A DNA stretch of 64,000 nucleotides from Mytilus galloprovincialis (lineage: Eukaryota > Mollusca > Bivalvia > Mytilida > Mytilidae). The stretch spans positions 9,672,101 to 9,736,100 of the forward strand of contig NC_134845.1 in the NCBI RefSeq assembly GCF_965363235.1. The letters run 5' to 3'. The notes beneath the pieces are model-generated. The model worked only from the letters and a program-made list of their open reading frames with translations, did not search any database and was not told the origin of the DNA. Shown here piece by piece: positions 33,501-45,844 of the stretch (position 1 is the first letter of the stretch; each line of letters starts with the position of its first letter). The position numbers and the translations under genes were made by a program.

Positions 33501-36500
33501 TCATGTGGAGAAAATACAACTGGTTCTACGCTGGTATAAAAATCTTTCCTATCATTCTTTGATTGTACATATCGAAGTAGGAGTATTTCATGATTCCTGC
33601 ATAATGATTTCGGATGGATATTTGTGTCATCTAAATCAACATTGATTTTGAATAATTCAAATATTTCCTTTCGAAAAGCACCTTTATCTTTGGTACCGTG
33701 TTGTAGATCATGAGAACCACATATTCTACACATATAGAGTAATTTCTTTTTATGAGTGTGAATGTTTGAAAAACGACTGTCAGGATTCAAACTGAAATGA
33801 CAATGACAGATATTTACTTGATGTACTAATTTGAAATGATATCCTTAACATTATATAACTTTTCGACAAAAAATTAACAAATAGAAATAAAAATCAGAAA
33901 TTGTCTCCATTGCATAGAGTATTAGTCACTCTAAAGAGATATTAATGACTTTTTTGTGTAGATATTACAATCCCATTTTTGTAAGATCTCCGCTTTCCCC
34001 GATGGAAAATAATGAAAAAGTGGATTACACCTGAATTTAATTCATTATATTGTTCACTGCGCGTTAATCAAACAACAGGTGGGATTTCAAATGAATAGCT
34101 ACAATTAATATGCATTTCAAGTCAATGCACTATTATTGTCTATGTGAACAATTCAAACGAAAAAACTATTGGCCTTATTTATATAAAAAAAAAATGATCA
34201 AAACAAATATGTAACACATAAACAAACGACAACCACTGAATTGCAGGCTCCTGACTTGGGACAGGCACATACATAAATAATGTGGCGGGGCTAAACATGT
34301 AAGGGGGATCCCAAACCTCCCCCTAAACTGGGACAGGGGTATAACAGCTAACTATGAAAATCAGTTGAAAAAGGCTTAACTCATCAGATGGACAAAAGTA
34401 CAATATTTTCATTGTTGGAAGATACCTTACTATTTGTACTTGTACTCGAAAGAACAAAAGGATCGGCTTACTCACTGTTTTTACACTGATTCAAAATTCT
34501 GATCACATACATTTTATACGTTCCGAAAACGAACAGTTTGTATATATTTGTGAAAACTTTGTATATTATATGTAAAAACCCATAGCCTCTAAGGGGCAGA
34601 CCCCTCCTCTTTTTTTCTAAATACTGGTCGTTTTTAATGGGTTTTTTGGTTAACATTCTTTGCCAATTTCAACTTATTTTCTCTCAATAATATTTTACTA
34701 CGGTCAATTCTGGTCTTTAATTAGAAATCAAAGTCTATGAAAACAAACAATAGGCAAAAAGGTATACAGAAGATGACACTCACAATATTATAAATACTCT
34801 CAAAAGCCGTTTGTTAATCTTTAAAGAAATATAAACACGTCTTGATGGAATTCTGTTTGCGAGATAATATTGTTCAGTTTACTTGTGATCTCCATTATAC
34901 GTTTTAATTTGCGAATATATAGATATATATATCATCACTCTCAGACATTTATACAATGAATCGCTTCTAAAAACGAAAAGGTTTCCCATGAAGTAAACGA
35001 AGCAAATCCACAGACAGAAGAGTATATGATATATTTACGTTGTTGGCCAACACGACATCTGAATGTATTTCTAAAAATAAACTTTTTGATTTAAGTGTAA
35101 CCGTCGTGACGTAAAATATAGATATATCCTACTCAATAACCCTTGTAGAAACACATCTGTGTGTGTTGTTGAATTTTTCAGAAGTCACCTACTGAGATCA
35201 AGTGATACGCTAATCCCTATGATTTAATCATTTGTATATACTGCTCTGAGCACTTTATGCTCTTTACAAGAAGATACACAATATCTCACTTCCGATTGAT
35301 TTACAGTTAAAATTATGTGATGCATTGGTAGTTTCTATTTTGACCTATTCCTCGGAAATATGGGGGTTTGAAAATAAAAATAATACTGAAAAATTACATC
35401 TACAGTTTTGTAAGCGCATTTTGAGGGTGCGATCCTCTACGCCAAATTTTATGGTGTATGGAGAACTTGGAAGATTTCCACTTGAACTGCAGATCAAGTT
35501 AAAAATGGTATGTTTTTGGCACAAGCTTGCAACAAACGATCAAAAATTAAAATTAATTATAATAAAACTAATGTGAGGCAGCGTCTCCAGGACCAGTTTA
35601 TTCAAAAATGGTTCTCTGATATAAATAACTCATCAAGGGGGGAATTTTATTTACACTTCAAAGAAGAGTTTTGCTTAGAACCATATCTGTTAAAATTGAG
35701 GCGGGGTCATGGAGTTAATATATGTAAACTAAGGGTATGTAATACAAAGTTTCCCATTGAAACAGGAAGATGGAGAAATGTACCACGAAATGAGAGACTT
35801 TGTCCACTTTGTAAAGCTGGTCTTGTGGATGTGTACCACTATATATGTATATATACCAATTGTGAAGTTAAAGATTTAAGGGGGAAGTTCATACATATGT
35901 ACCTCTATATTATTTAAAATATCCAAATGTTAAAAAAGTACTGGGTATGCTTAAATATTGTAATAATAATGTGCTGTCTAAGCTGTCAATTTTTATTCAA
36001 AAGGTAGAAAAGATGCTTGTCTGATTTAAAATTGCAATAAACAAAGATTTATTTCTGAAGATGTATAATATAAAAATGTATACTGAATGTATTATGAAAT
36101 ATGTTGTGATTTATATTGTGTATAATATGCTCCTGTTACGCAGTCTTCTGCGGCTGAGTTTTCTTTAATAAACTAAACTAAGAGATAAATTGTTAAGGAA
36201 GTGTCAAGTAATTATCATTAGAATTTCACAAAATTTAAATGATTTCAGAAAAAATGGCATGCCAAAAAAAAAATAACCCCACACCTTCATAAAAAATGTT
36301 TAGACTTGGTCATAATTTTATTAATTGCTAAGAGTAAAACATAGTTACATTTGGATAAGGCAAAACAATGGTATTTGAATAAATTTAAATGTATACAGAG
36401 GAATTAGACAGCAGCCAAACAAGACAAATAAAATAACATATAAACATGTTGTTAAACGCAAAATTTCACACCTAAACGATATTCTAAAATGATTCAAAGG

Positions 36501-39373
36501 GAAATCAAAGAGAAACAAATATTAATCTAAATATTTAAGAGTTTTTAACGGTTTTGAACAAATTACAACACAAGTATACAACTGAGACTATCCGACAAAA
36601 CTGCATTGGACGAATATGTAAGCATTCACATGTACATGTCATTGTCCATCGTCCGGCCTTCAACATTTAGCTAAACCCATACCGTATGGTAAGTTGTACA
36701 GGGCATAGACAAACAATAAGTCTTAAAAAAAAAATGTTTCTTTGCCTAACTTTAAATCGTCAAAGGTTAAGTAAAGATTCGTTAAAATGTTAAGAGATTT
36801 TGTTAGAGCATTCTTGTGCCGTAAATTTTGGGGAAAACATATCTACCAAAGGACACGAAAACATATTTGCTCAGAAATATCAAAAATTGTCAATTTTATG
36901 TACATAACACATAATAGAATAGAAATATTATAACTAAATGATCTTGGTATTGCGTCATTTGGTATGATATTAATCCATCACATCATTGATTTACAACTAC
37001 TAAACATATTGTTTTGAATTGAAATAGTCTAAAAATTAGAAAATACAAATTCCGTGGTAGTACCCATGTCAGAGATACATTCGACATTGCATATATACGT
37101 TGAACCAAAGGTAGTATTAAGTTTTGCTTTACGTGATACGATATATTCACAACAAGTAAAAAACATTATTTGACAATTGAAGTTATAGAGATAGCTGCGC
37201 TACAGTGATCATGTTATCCAATCTAAAGCCCTAGTCACACTGTCACGTTTCGGCCATCCCGTTTTGCTACGTTTTCAAAACGTAAAGAAACGGCAATAAT
37301 CGTAGAGAATCGTATCGATCCGTACTGAAAACGGCTATATACGTAGCAATTGGTGAATTGATGCGTGATCGGTCCAGTTTTTATTGGTCTGCACAATACA
37401 TAAGTGACTAAAAATAAAAACGTATTAGAAACGTAGAAAAGCGAAGTAACACGTAGAAGGAACGTAGAAATACGCACTAAAACGTATTTGATTATAATCA
37501 CTAAGTGTTGTTACGATTAAGTACATATCTGCAGCGTTTCGTTAGGTTTTTGTATGGTATATTACGCTTCATGGTACGCATGACTAGGTGTCATAACGTT
37601 TTGTCTACGGCATTATTACGTGTAGATGTGTATCACTGCGCATCTTTATCTTGTTCTACGTATAATCAAACTACGTGTATCTATAATATTTCCCGCCAAT
37701 TGCTAAATATTTTGTCAGTCTAATAGCAAGATGGACAGGCGACGGATGAAATTGACAAATTATGGATATTGTTACAAATATAGTTATTTCAATAAATCAT
37801 TTTCAAATCATATCTTAGCACCTAACGTCCTTAGATCACAAGGTGTTTCGAGTATCTAAGACGAATTATAATAAACTAATTGACTATGGCCATGTCCATA
37901 GCTAGGAGCCCAAGCCATTGCATAGTGACACTTATTTTGAAAATACTGCAATTTTGTTTAAGGGACTCCTCGACATTTGTTTGACTATTATACTTTTCTA
38001 TACTGTTCTTTCTGTTTTTCAAGTTTATCAATTTAACAAACACAGTATAGAATGTGTTCTCATAGTTTGCAACATGTTTATTGCCCAGAATACTGTGTCT
38101 TTCTAGATTTTTTGCCAAGGGAAAGCGAAAAGATGTTTTTTTGTCAAATAAAAAGTAGCTATGTTATCCTTGACAATCGTAATGTTCATATTTCATTGCA
38201 ATTTGCCTGAAAACAAAATTTAGTTCATCATTTGCAGGGCAAAAAATAATGTGTGAAAAAAAAGCGATAAAACTTCTCCGATTGAACGAAATAATAAAAT
38301 AAGAAAACATCAGAGGTATTCGATTACGACAGTTGATAATTTTAAGCGTAACTTATTTTCAGGGGCTGGTGTGTTTTATGCATCTTGTCTTTTAATTAGG
38401 GGGGAAAGGAGGCTGTGGGTGTCTTAAACTCCTTCAAAATACGTATATTAAAAATGTGCCAATTGTCTATATTTTACAGTTTGAAACATTTAAGAAGTGG
38501 GTGCATTTGTTCATCCCAATGGTATTTCCATAGACAGTAATTGTCCACACTGCGATACAGTCATTACATGATCGTAAATTTCAATCACCTGACAACTGTA
38601 ATACAAGCAAGTTCATTTATCTCTAATCCTTGAGCCTATGTGTTTTATATCTGAAGTGAAATTGTATTAACACTGGTTGAAAGGGTGCATAAATATCTCA
38701 AAACTATGATTTTAATGCGCTAGACATTTTTTTGTATACATTATTCTTTGCGTATCCGGCTCAGTATCATATTGAGGACGGAAAAAACATACGCTTTATT
38801 ATGAATTTGAAATAAATGAGGTGGTATTTCTCGAATTAAAGAGTTTGGTAAACACTTTACATTTGAAAGTTAAATGAATTGCATGATTGATTGTTGTTTT
38901 CTAAACGTCCAGTGGCAAATATTTCATGCATATTGACGAGAACACGTACACAATAATTACAATAGGCATGTCCTGCAGTTGGCTGTCGAGCGGCAAAAGG
39001 GAACATCTCGCCTGCGAAAAGTCAAAATAAAGTTTATTTTCTGTTGAATTATATATCCCCTTTTAAAAATAGTTACGAATGAATATTAACTGTCCACTTT
39101 TTGCACACACTTACGTGCATGAGTTCGCGGGTGTGTGTGTATTGAGAGGGGAACGGCATTACCACAAGAAATATCAAACTAATATTTTCATAAACTACAA
39201 TTGTTTGCAATTAGTGCATATTACCTTGAAACTTCAGTCAAATATTCATCGTCAATATCAGGTGGCATATCTTGATCTTCAGCCACAGGTCTGCCTCCTT
39301 CGTCATTATTGCTATGTATCTGTAAGTCAATGGTGCCTTCAAAAACACTGGGAATACTCTCCTGTGAATTCAT
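30575..39373 (-). CDS. Gene 1: RAG1-N-terminus-like putative transposase (N-RAG-TP type)
   Basis: Exon 1 (39373-39225) starts with ATG and encodes an acidic 49-residue leader. Exon 2 (33791-30575) follows a good acceptor (TTTCAG) in matching phase, giving 1121 aa in total. Counting from the first full codon of exon 2, residues 20-115 read MCRICG, then FELFKINVDLDD..IHPKSLCRNH, then CPVCNPISRRKRK. This is the same order as the RAG1 N-terminal zinc region (LCRICG, IHPTEFCHNC, CDICNTARRGLKRK). Further on are a zinc ribbon (CSIC...CDNC, 501-518) and a C2H2-like finger (CCYC...HHRLNH, 637-657). Candidate DDE acids lie in AFDNEQVIG (D351), CCDGRPH (D619) and GQDMDFLLEEKNR (E866/E867). The core does not look like the RAG1/Transib core to me. 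The reading frame is intact through all 1071 codons of exon 2. A nuclear transposase is inferred. Confidence 0.75.
34195..34345 (-). repeat. Dispersed mussel repeat in gene 1 intron
   Basis: It contains 'ACGACAACCACTGAATTGCA', 'GGCTCCTGACTTGGGACAGG', 'TGTGGCGGGGCTAAACATGT' and 'CCCAAACCTCCCCC'. It is the inverted form of the family at 6490-6760, 44090/46681 and 52388-52640. Confidence 0.6.
35275..36178 (+). mobile_element. LINE 3' fragment in gene 1 intron
   Basis: The translation reads LPIDLQLKLCDALVVSILTY, then SSEIWGF, FCKRILRV, NFMVYGELGRFPLELQIK, then after a frameshift between about 35510 and 35575 LRVCNTKFPIETGRWRNVPR, NERLCPLCKAG. These are the conserved C-terminal (post-RT) motifs of a LINE family common in invertebrates, ending in a Cys/His segment. 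A 3' UTR with 'TTTAATAAACTAAACTAAG' closes the copy. It is heavily 5'-truncated and has one frameshift, so it is inactive. It lies antisense within the 5.4-kb intron of gene 1. Confidence 0.75.
36179..39224. other. Remainder of gene 1 intron
   Basis: No coding region is convincing. From 37226 to 37560 there are many 'ACGTAG/CGTATC' phrases after 'AGTCACACTGTCACG', like the foldback-type repeats at 41990-43345. A copy of the 'CCAGTGGCAAATATTTCATG' repeat lies at 38895-38945. The rest is AT-rich. Confidence 0.45.
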
Positions 39374-41242
39374 TTAAAACAATTAAGCAAGATGGACAAT
39401 AATATGACACTTCAGTGAAGACTTAGAAATATGCGAAATTATTAAGAAAGTAAGCCCTTTTATAATGCTTTGAAAACTCTCAGTACATGTACTCATTCTC
39501 TATTGGTCAATACTTTGGCACGGAAATGCTTGTAGGTGGTGGTACTAAAATATAGCTTCAGGAAAGAGATTAACCATATTTGTAGATCAATTAACAGTAT
39601 TTCGGTTATGTTTCATGCTTATGATTGCTGAAAGGAAATGTGTTTCCTGGTTAGGAGTGTTTGGGAAATCCACACCTCTGCATTGGTATTGTGACCCAGA
39701 TTTCTTTGAAGTTAATATAGATTGCTGTTAAAAAACTTTGATTTACTATCACAGTATATGTTCACACATTTCTAGATATCCGATTAAGTTATTTCGTTTG
39801 TAAATTTTACAATAAAGATTATATGATATATATGAAAGTAGATATAGGAAGATGTGGTGTGAGTGCCAATGAGACAACTCTCCATCCAAATAACAATTAA
39901 AAAAAGTAAACCATTATATGTCAATGTACGGCATTCAACACAGAGCCTTGGCTCACACAGAACAACAAGCTATAAAGGCCCCCAAAATTACTAGTGTAAA
40001 ACCATTCAAACGGGAAAACCAACGGTCTAATCTATATAAAAAACGAAAAAACGAGAAACGAGAAACACTTATACATTACATAAACAAACGACAACTACTG
40101 TACATCAGATTCCTGACTTAGGACAGGTGCAAACATTTATAGCGGGGTTAAACGTTAAATATATTTGAAACATTCATTTTCATTAAGTTCATAATAAATT
40201 ATCAATAATTAAGACGCCAAATTGAAATTGGTAAACGCTTTTTTAGAAGGCAATGTATTAACTCTTTATATGGCGAATTTTAAAGATGATCCTGCTATAA
40301 AGTTATACCTATGTTCTGATTAAATATAGGACCTCCTGTTTTCAATTGGCTTCCTATCGGCACAACAATTAAGCAAATCTCTAATATAACAAGATATCAA
40401 CATGAATCAAACGTGGTGTACGCGTCAATGAGAGAGCAACCCATCGAATAATAAAAAGCAGAAAAGCATTCAATCATATGCAATTGAACGTCTAAGTGTC
40501 GGATTAATGACGAATTTGGATTATTAGGGTATCGGACTAATGGAGAGACGGAATATTTCGGGTTAGACCGTTTTGGTGTTGGACTAAATGGATTTCACAG
40601 TGTAAAAATGTCGGAATATCTGGCCTACCAAATGCGCATTGTTAAATACAGTTAAAAGATATCCTGATGTATATTACGGAACATCTGTGTTTTTCAGTTA
40701 ATTTCTTATTCAGGTTCCCTCCACATAGTATTGTAACACATGTATAATCGTTTCATTTCAACGTTAAAAAAAAACGAAATATTTTTTACCAAAACAAAGC
40801 TAGTGTACAGTAAGAAAGCTTGTCTTCCGATCCCGTAGCCGGTAACGCTTGCTTTTCGTTACGTGTAACGCTAACTGTCAATGGATGATAAATTTAGTAA
40901 GGTATGTAGTGATCTCACATGAATCACACAGAATATAAATGATAGATGTTTACTTTTATTGTCATACATATTTTACACAAGAAAAGAGAGAGTCTTGATC
41001 CTGATTTTGATAAAAGCTGTGATAATCCCAATAAGTTTATTAATCAAAATCAGGATCAAGGACAGAAAAAAATATCAACATTGTCTTCCACATCATCACA
41101 ATGCTCACGACGACCATAGGGTGCCTGACTGGGTTACTGATTTTGATTCCTCAGGTGCTTTCCTTTATTAACGTAGATTTGTTTATGTTGTTCCAATTGT
41201 TCATGAGAAATTGTAGAATCTAACTTAAAATTTGAAGATCCC
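39374..41242. other. 5' flank of gene 1
   Basis: This would hold the promoter of gene 1, but no TATA box at a convincing distance can be singled out in such AT-rich DNA. A repeat copy lies at 39838-40150. Short inverted phrases ('TCTTGATCCTGATTTTGATA' and its complement at about 40995-41055) form a hairpin. Confidence 0.4.
39838..40150 (-). repeat. Dispersed mussel repeat ('GATGTGGTGTGAGTGCCAAT' family)
   Basis: It begins 'GGAAGATGTGGTGTGAGTGC', continues 'GAGACAACTCTCCATCC' and 'AAACCATTCAAACGGG', and ends 'TCCTGACTTAGGACAGG' plus 'GCGGGGTTAAACG'. It is the inverted equivalent of 52388-52640. Together with the 34195 and 44090 copies it shows the same end structure. Confidence 0.65.
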
Positions 41243-41443
41243 CTAACAAAAAAAACATTTCTTATCTAGGTCTGTCACTGCAATTTTTTTTTCAGATGTT
41301 GTACAATTCATTACATTTCGATCGACTATGTAATTCAACCATTCGCGACATTTTTCCCAGGATTTTTGGTATTCACGTTTCCTTTTGTCAATTTCATATA
41401 CTTTATTCAGATCTTCCTTTTGAATGGCCCGGTGGTCAAACAA
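41243..41443 (-). pseudogene. Short coding remnant, possibly of a zinc-finger transposon protein
   Basis: The minus-strand frame contains RKREYQKSWEKCREWLNYIV followed by a Cys pair region. This wording resembles the 'WL.Y....MFC' start of zinc-finger, hAT- or ZMYM-like proteins. It is only ~50 convincing residues with no start codon and no neighbours that continue it. It could be chance. Confidence 0.3.
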
Positions 41444-41984
41444 AAAACAAAAATAAAAAATCTAATATTGAAAGTTTAATAAAAAAAAAAAATTGCATAA
41501 ACTAAAAAGAAAGAAAAAAACGTAAAAATTGAAAATACGTAAATATTTGACCAGAAACAACAAGAAATATTTTGTTATAATTATGTTTTGATTAAAAATT
41601 TTACATATATTTATTTTGGAAACTTTGATTAGGCATGCGCTTGAAGATAAACATAAGTACGTTGGTGGTTTTCTGTAACGAAAGGAGAAAAGTCCTGTCC
41701 TTCCAATTATTTCCACATTTGTGTTGTTGTGAAAGACGTTCACCCGATATATAAACTAACTTAATCAATTGTAATACCCCCCCCCCCCCCCCTTTCCCAA
41801 GTGCCGTGCGTGTAATTGATTTCATAGGTAATTTTTGTTTGTAAACAAACCGAGATTACGATGCAAACAGTGTTTTTATCGACAAATTTCTACTGGTCCG
41901 CCGGACCACCAGCTGACAAAATCTACTGGTCCGACGCAAATTCTACTGGTCCCTGACCACCGGATCAGCGCTAATTTCGACCCC

Positions 41985-43345
41985 TGGCAGTCCAACTAGT
42001 TCACAATCGCACTACGATCTGTGAAAAAAATGAAGTAAGGTTGTAGCACGGTCGTGGTGAAGTCTTTCGATCGCGATGAGCGTGGCCAACTTTGAACATG
42101 TTCAGAACAGTCGTGGTACGGTCGTGGTAAAATTAGGTCGTTGTAGAAGCGTAGTGAGAGCACTGTAAGGTCGTGGTAAGATCGCAATGATCGCTTTATC
42201 ATCGTAGCCTCAGCGTAGCCGACACCAGTCAGGAATACTGCGCTACGATGTCACAGCGCCTTTACTTCTACCATCATGTTCTTATCGCAACCCAAACACG
42301 CTTCCACTAAGACTTTACCACGTTTATTCCACGCTGTTCAAGACCATAGTACGAATTTAGCACGCTCATGCTGTCTTCATCACGCTGTTTTACGACCTGA
42401 CTTCATACTTTGATCATTATGGTCATTGTTATTGTCATATAAGATCTATAAAAGCTTTTCAGCTTTTGTTTGTCTGTATGTAATTTGGACCATTTGTCCT
42501 TTATCTCCGATGGCTCAATCATGCTTGGCATATTTGTGTTATCCCTACTATCATTCTATCTTGATGGACCAGCACTAAGTTGTGATTCAGGTTGGATTGG
42601 TCGGTCCGACAAATGTATCTACTGGATCTCCCTATGCCTTTACTACTACTATTACCCTTACGTTGATTGTGTTTGCATGACTGAGTTGATTCCGAGAAAC
42701 TCGACGTATCAAGTGTCAGAGAATATTTATATAGAACACGATGTTGACGTTATTGCTTGGAGCGTAGTAAGATCGCGGTATGAACGTTGTATGATTGTAG
42801 TATAGTCGTGGTGAGAGCGTGCTTTAAGCTAGGTTCACACTGCCGATCAGACCAACTCGATCAATCTCAATCAAGACAAATTAAGCGATCGGGAGACTGG
42901 TCTGTTTCAATCGAAATGAATGTTCGTGGTGGTCTACCTTGGTCGTCATCGATCTGACTTTCTACCCGAGAGTTTTTGATACGAAAAAAACATTCGAGTA
43001 AGGATCGAGAAGCTAGTCACTCGAGAAGAAATCGAGAATTCGTCGAGTAGCGGTCGAATTGATCGGGAAAGGATCGTGTAGAGATCGAGTTTTGTCGGAA
43101 TACAAATAGTTTACCGATCAGAACTCGATCATTTCGATCTTTTCTCGAATAATACCCGATAATTTCCCGATTAACGACAACCTGTACGATATTTACTCGA
43201 CCAGTGCCCCGATCGCTTCATGATCATTGCGACTTCTATATTTTTTCATCCCAGACCAAATCGAGCAATACCCAATCTTTATGCGACCACATTCGACCAC
43301 TCTTCTATCTCTACTCGGCAATACACGAGTTAACATGACTGCTAC
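41985..43345. repeat. Cluster of degenerate short repeats (GTCGTGGT and CGATC phrases)
   Basis: From 41985 to 42830 the sequence is crowded with 'GGTCGTGGTA', 'CGTAG' and their complements. From 42834, starting 'AGGTTCACACTGCCGATCAG', it changes to phrases of 'ACTCGATC', 'TCGAGTA' and 'CGATCGC'. Both parts look like two adjacent foldback-type elements rich in short inverted repeats. The shared start word TTCACA.TG also opens the one at 37226. No coding capacity. Confidence 0.5.
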
Positions 43346-43484
43346 AAGATTCTCTAAAAATGTGTGCAGCTCTGATTTACTCTCATAACTTTGCTTCTGC
43401 AAAAATAAATTGTCATTATTTATTTTTTAACTGTACACAAATTTCTCCATATACAGTACGCGTCTGTACTTTTAGAAGGAGGTG

Positions 43485-43690
43485 TAAAATTTTAAAAAGA
43501 GAGAACACAGATACCAAAGGAACAATCAAACTCAAAGGTCAAACCGACACAGCCTTGGCGAAAAAAGAAAGACGACGAGAAGACAACACAACATAGAAAA
43601 CTTATAAAAACTTAGCAACACGAAAACCAATAAAACCTGGGATGATCTCATGCAGGTGTTTCGGAAGGAAAGTAGATTCTACATTTTGGG
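43485..43690 (+). repeat. Second copy of the 12893 bivalve repeat (partial)
   Basis: It contains 'ACAGATACCAAAGGAACAAT', 'CAAACTCAAAGGTC', 'ACAACACAACATAGAAAAC' and 'GATGATCTCATGCAGGTG' in the same order as 12893-13260. It ends earlier. Confidence 0.55.
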
Positions 43691-44834
43691 CCCAGAGGAT
43701 TTATCAAATATGAAAATAATTGTGCATTAAAATTTATAATTAGACAGCTGATGACTAATGTAGCCTTCAAAGTTAGTTTTTAAGAACATCAATATGTTTA
43801 ATTAATTCGTGATATATATATGTTAACAGTTTTAAAAAAAGGTTTCCTACAGGAGATTGAAATTCTATTTTTTTTTGCTAAATATGTGACATCTGTACCC
43901 CTTTCTGCAATATTATTAGTAAAAAAGGCAGGTTGTTGCCATGGATACACCAGAAAAAATATCTTGAAAAATTCAACTACTGGGTATCAGATCTATAGAA
44001 AATTATGATTACATACGTATGCACATACTAGTATATGACACAGACAGAAGGCTTAATTTGTGAGAAAGCAAGGAAAAGGGGATGGTGATATTTATGTATA
44101 TTGCTATCTTACATCAGTTCTAATACAGTGATAATTCAGTGGTTGTCGTTTGTTTATGTGTTACATATTTGTTTTTCGTTCATTTTTTTAAAATAAATAA
44201 GGCCGTTACACTGTAAAAATAGTGCTTAGAATTTAAACGTGTTGCAAGACTTATGTGCTTAGGAAAGTGTTTAATTTCTAAGCATTAAAAACTAAACATG
44301 TTTTGGCTCTCAGCACTTCGCACTAAACATGTTTTGGCTCTCAGCACTTTGCAATAAACATGTTGTTGAGCTAAACATGTTTAGCTACATCGTCAAGTAT
44401 ATGAAGCTAAACGTGTTTAAATTCTAAGCACTTTCAATATTTAGACACTTTCCTAAACACGTTTAGAATTACAACACATTTAGGCTGAAGACGGCATGCA
44501 TACCACGTGCTAATTTTTGAGCGGGAAGAAGAAACAAAGAACCCGAAGTCAAAGGCCACGCTGTTTACTTCTGACCATAACTGACCGTAACTTAACTGTT
44601 TCAGAAAGGTAAGGAGTTATAATTATACTGATTTTTATTTTGTACTGCCAATTTTAAATGATTATTGACAGTTATAAGTATTATTTACAAGTACACTACC
44701 GTATAGTCAATGCAGGAGAAGAAAAAGGGGGAACCATCCCACGAAACAAGTGCTTGCAAGAGCTTATAGTGTTCAAACTATCTTGTGTAAAGATAAGAGT
44801 TGTTTAATGTTCTATCATGCAAGCTAGCACTTAT

Positions 44835-45190
<356 letters not shown>

Positions 45191-45452
45191 TTCTTGGAAA
45201 GGAGTTTAAATTGTGAGGACAATTTTCATTGGTACTCCTCGGCAGATTATAATGGAACATGAAGGAAGCGGAATCTGCCGAGTGCACCATTCGCCAAACC
45301 AGTGTCATATCGAGTTCATTGTTTTAGTAAGCACTTCCTAAATGCACAATCAACATTTGCTCAAAATAAATAAAAAGATGCTTGTTTTTCTTCAATAGTT
45401 ATAAGCGGTTGTGCTTTCTTATATTTTAATGATACGTATTGTTTTATTCTAG

Positions 45453-45844
45453 ATGAGAGAAGTGCAGAGGAAATCATTTGTCTTGACATGCTAAAAGAGG
45501 AGATAATGCACAGTAGCAACTATATTGCTAGGTAAGAATCCGAAGTGTATTAGATTTAAAAAAATGTCAATATATATTTGATCAAATGAATGATATTTAG
45601 CATGAAAAGAAGTTTTATATTAAAAATATCAATTGACTCATCAGTACATTTATATGCTTTTATACCACGGTTCTAATGTTGTTATCTTGATCTTAAATCA
45701 TGCATTTACTTTTTGGTGTTGTAGTTCGTATACTTATATTTTTAGATTAATTCTACTTAGTTGCTTATCAATATTTTTCTATCTTTCAGGCCAGTGACCA
45801 GCAGTTGGGTACTAAGAAAAGGAGAAGCTCTTATTGACTTGTAA
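45453..45844 (+). CDS. Captured spliced gene piece (two coding exons)
   Basis: Exon 45453-45531 is bordered by TTCTAG and GTAAGA; exon 45790-45844 is preceded by CTTTCAG. Joined, they read DERSAEEIICLDMLKEEIMH, then SSNYIARPVTSSWVLRKGEA, then LIDL and a TAA. A possible non-coding first exon ends at the donor 44608 (CAGAAAG/GTAAGG). AATAAA follows at 45961-45966. The family is unknown to me. The clean splice sites and poly(A) signal inside a TA-flanked inverted-repeat element suggest a host gene fragment with its own processing signals. It may be no longer functional: the only ATG is internal. Confidence 0.5.

Noticed and set aside
30837-33562. Several plus-strand reading frames
   Set aside because: All are antisense shadows of the long gene 1 exon.
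34472-34512. Alternative first exon of gene 1 (ATG near 34512, donor GTAAGC)
   Set aside because: It also leaves two bases and so fits the phase. But it is only 13 codons in repeat-rich intron DNA, and its donor is weaker than that of the longer exon at 39225-39373.
35325-35917. Two overlapping plus-strand proteins as separate genes
   Set aside because: They are two frames of one frameshifted LINE tail.
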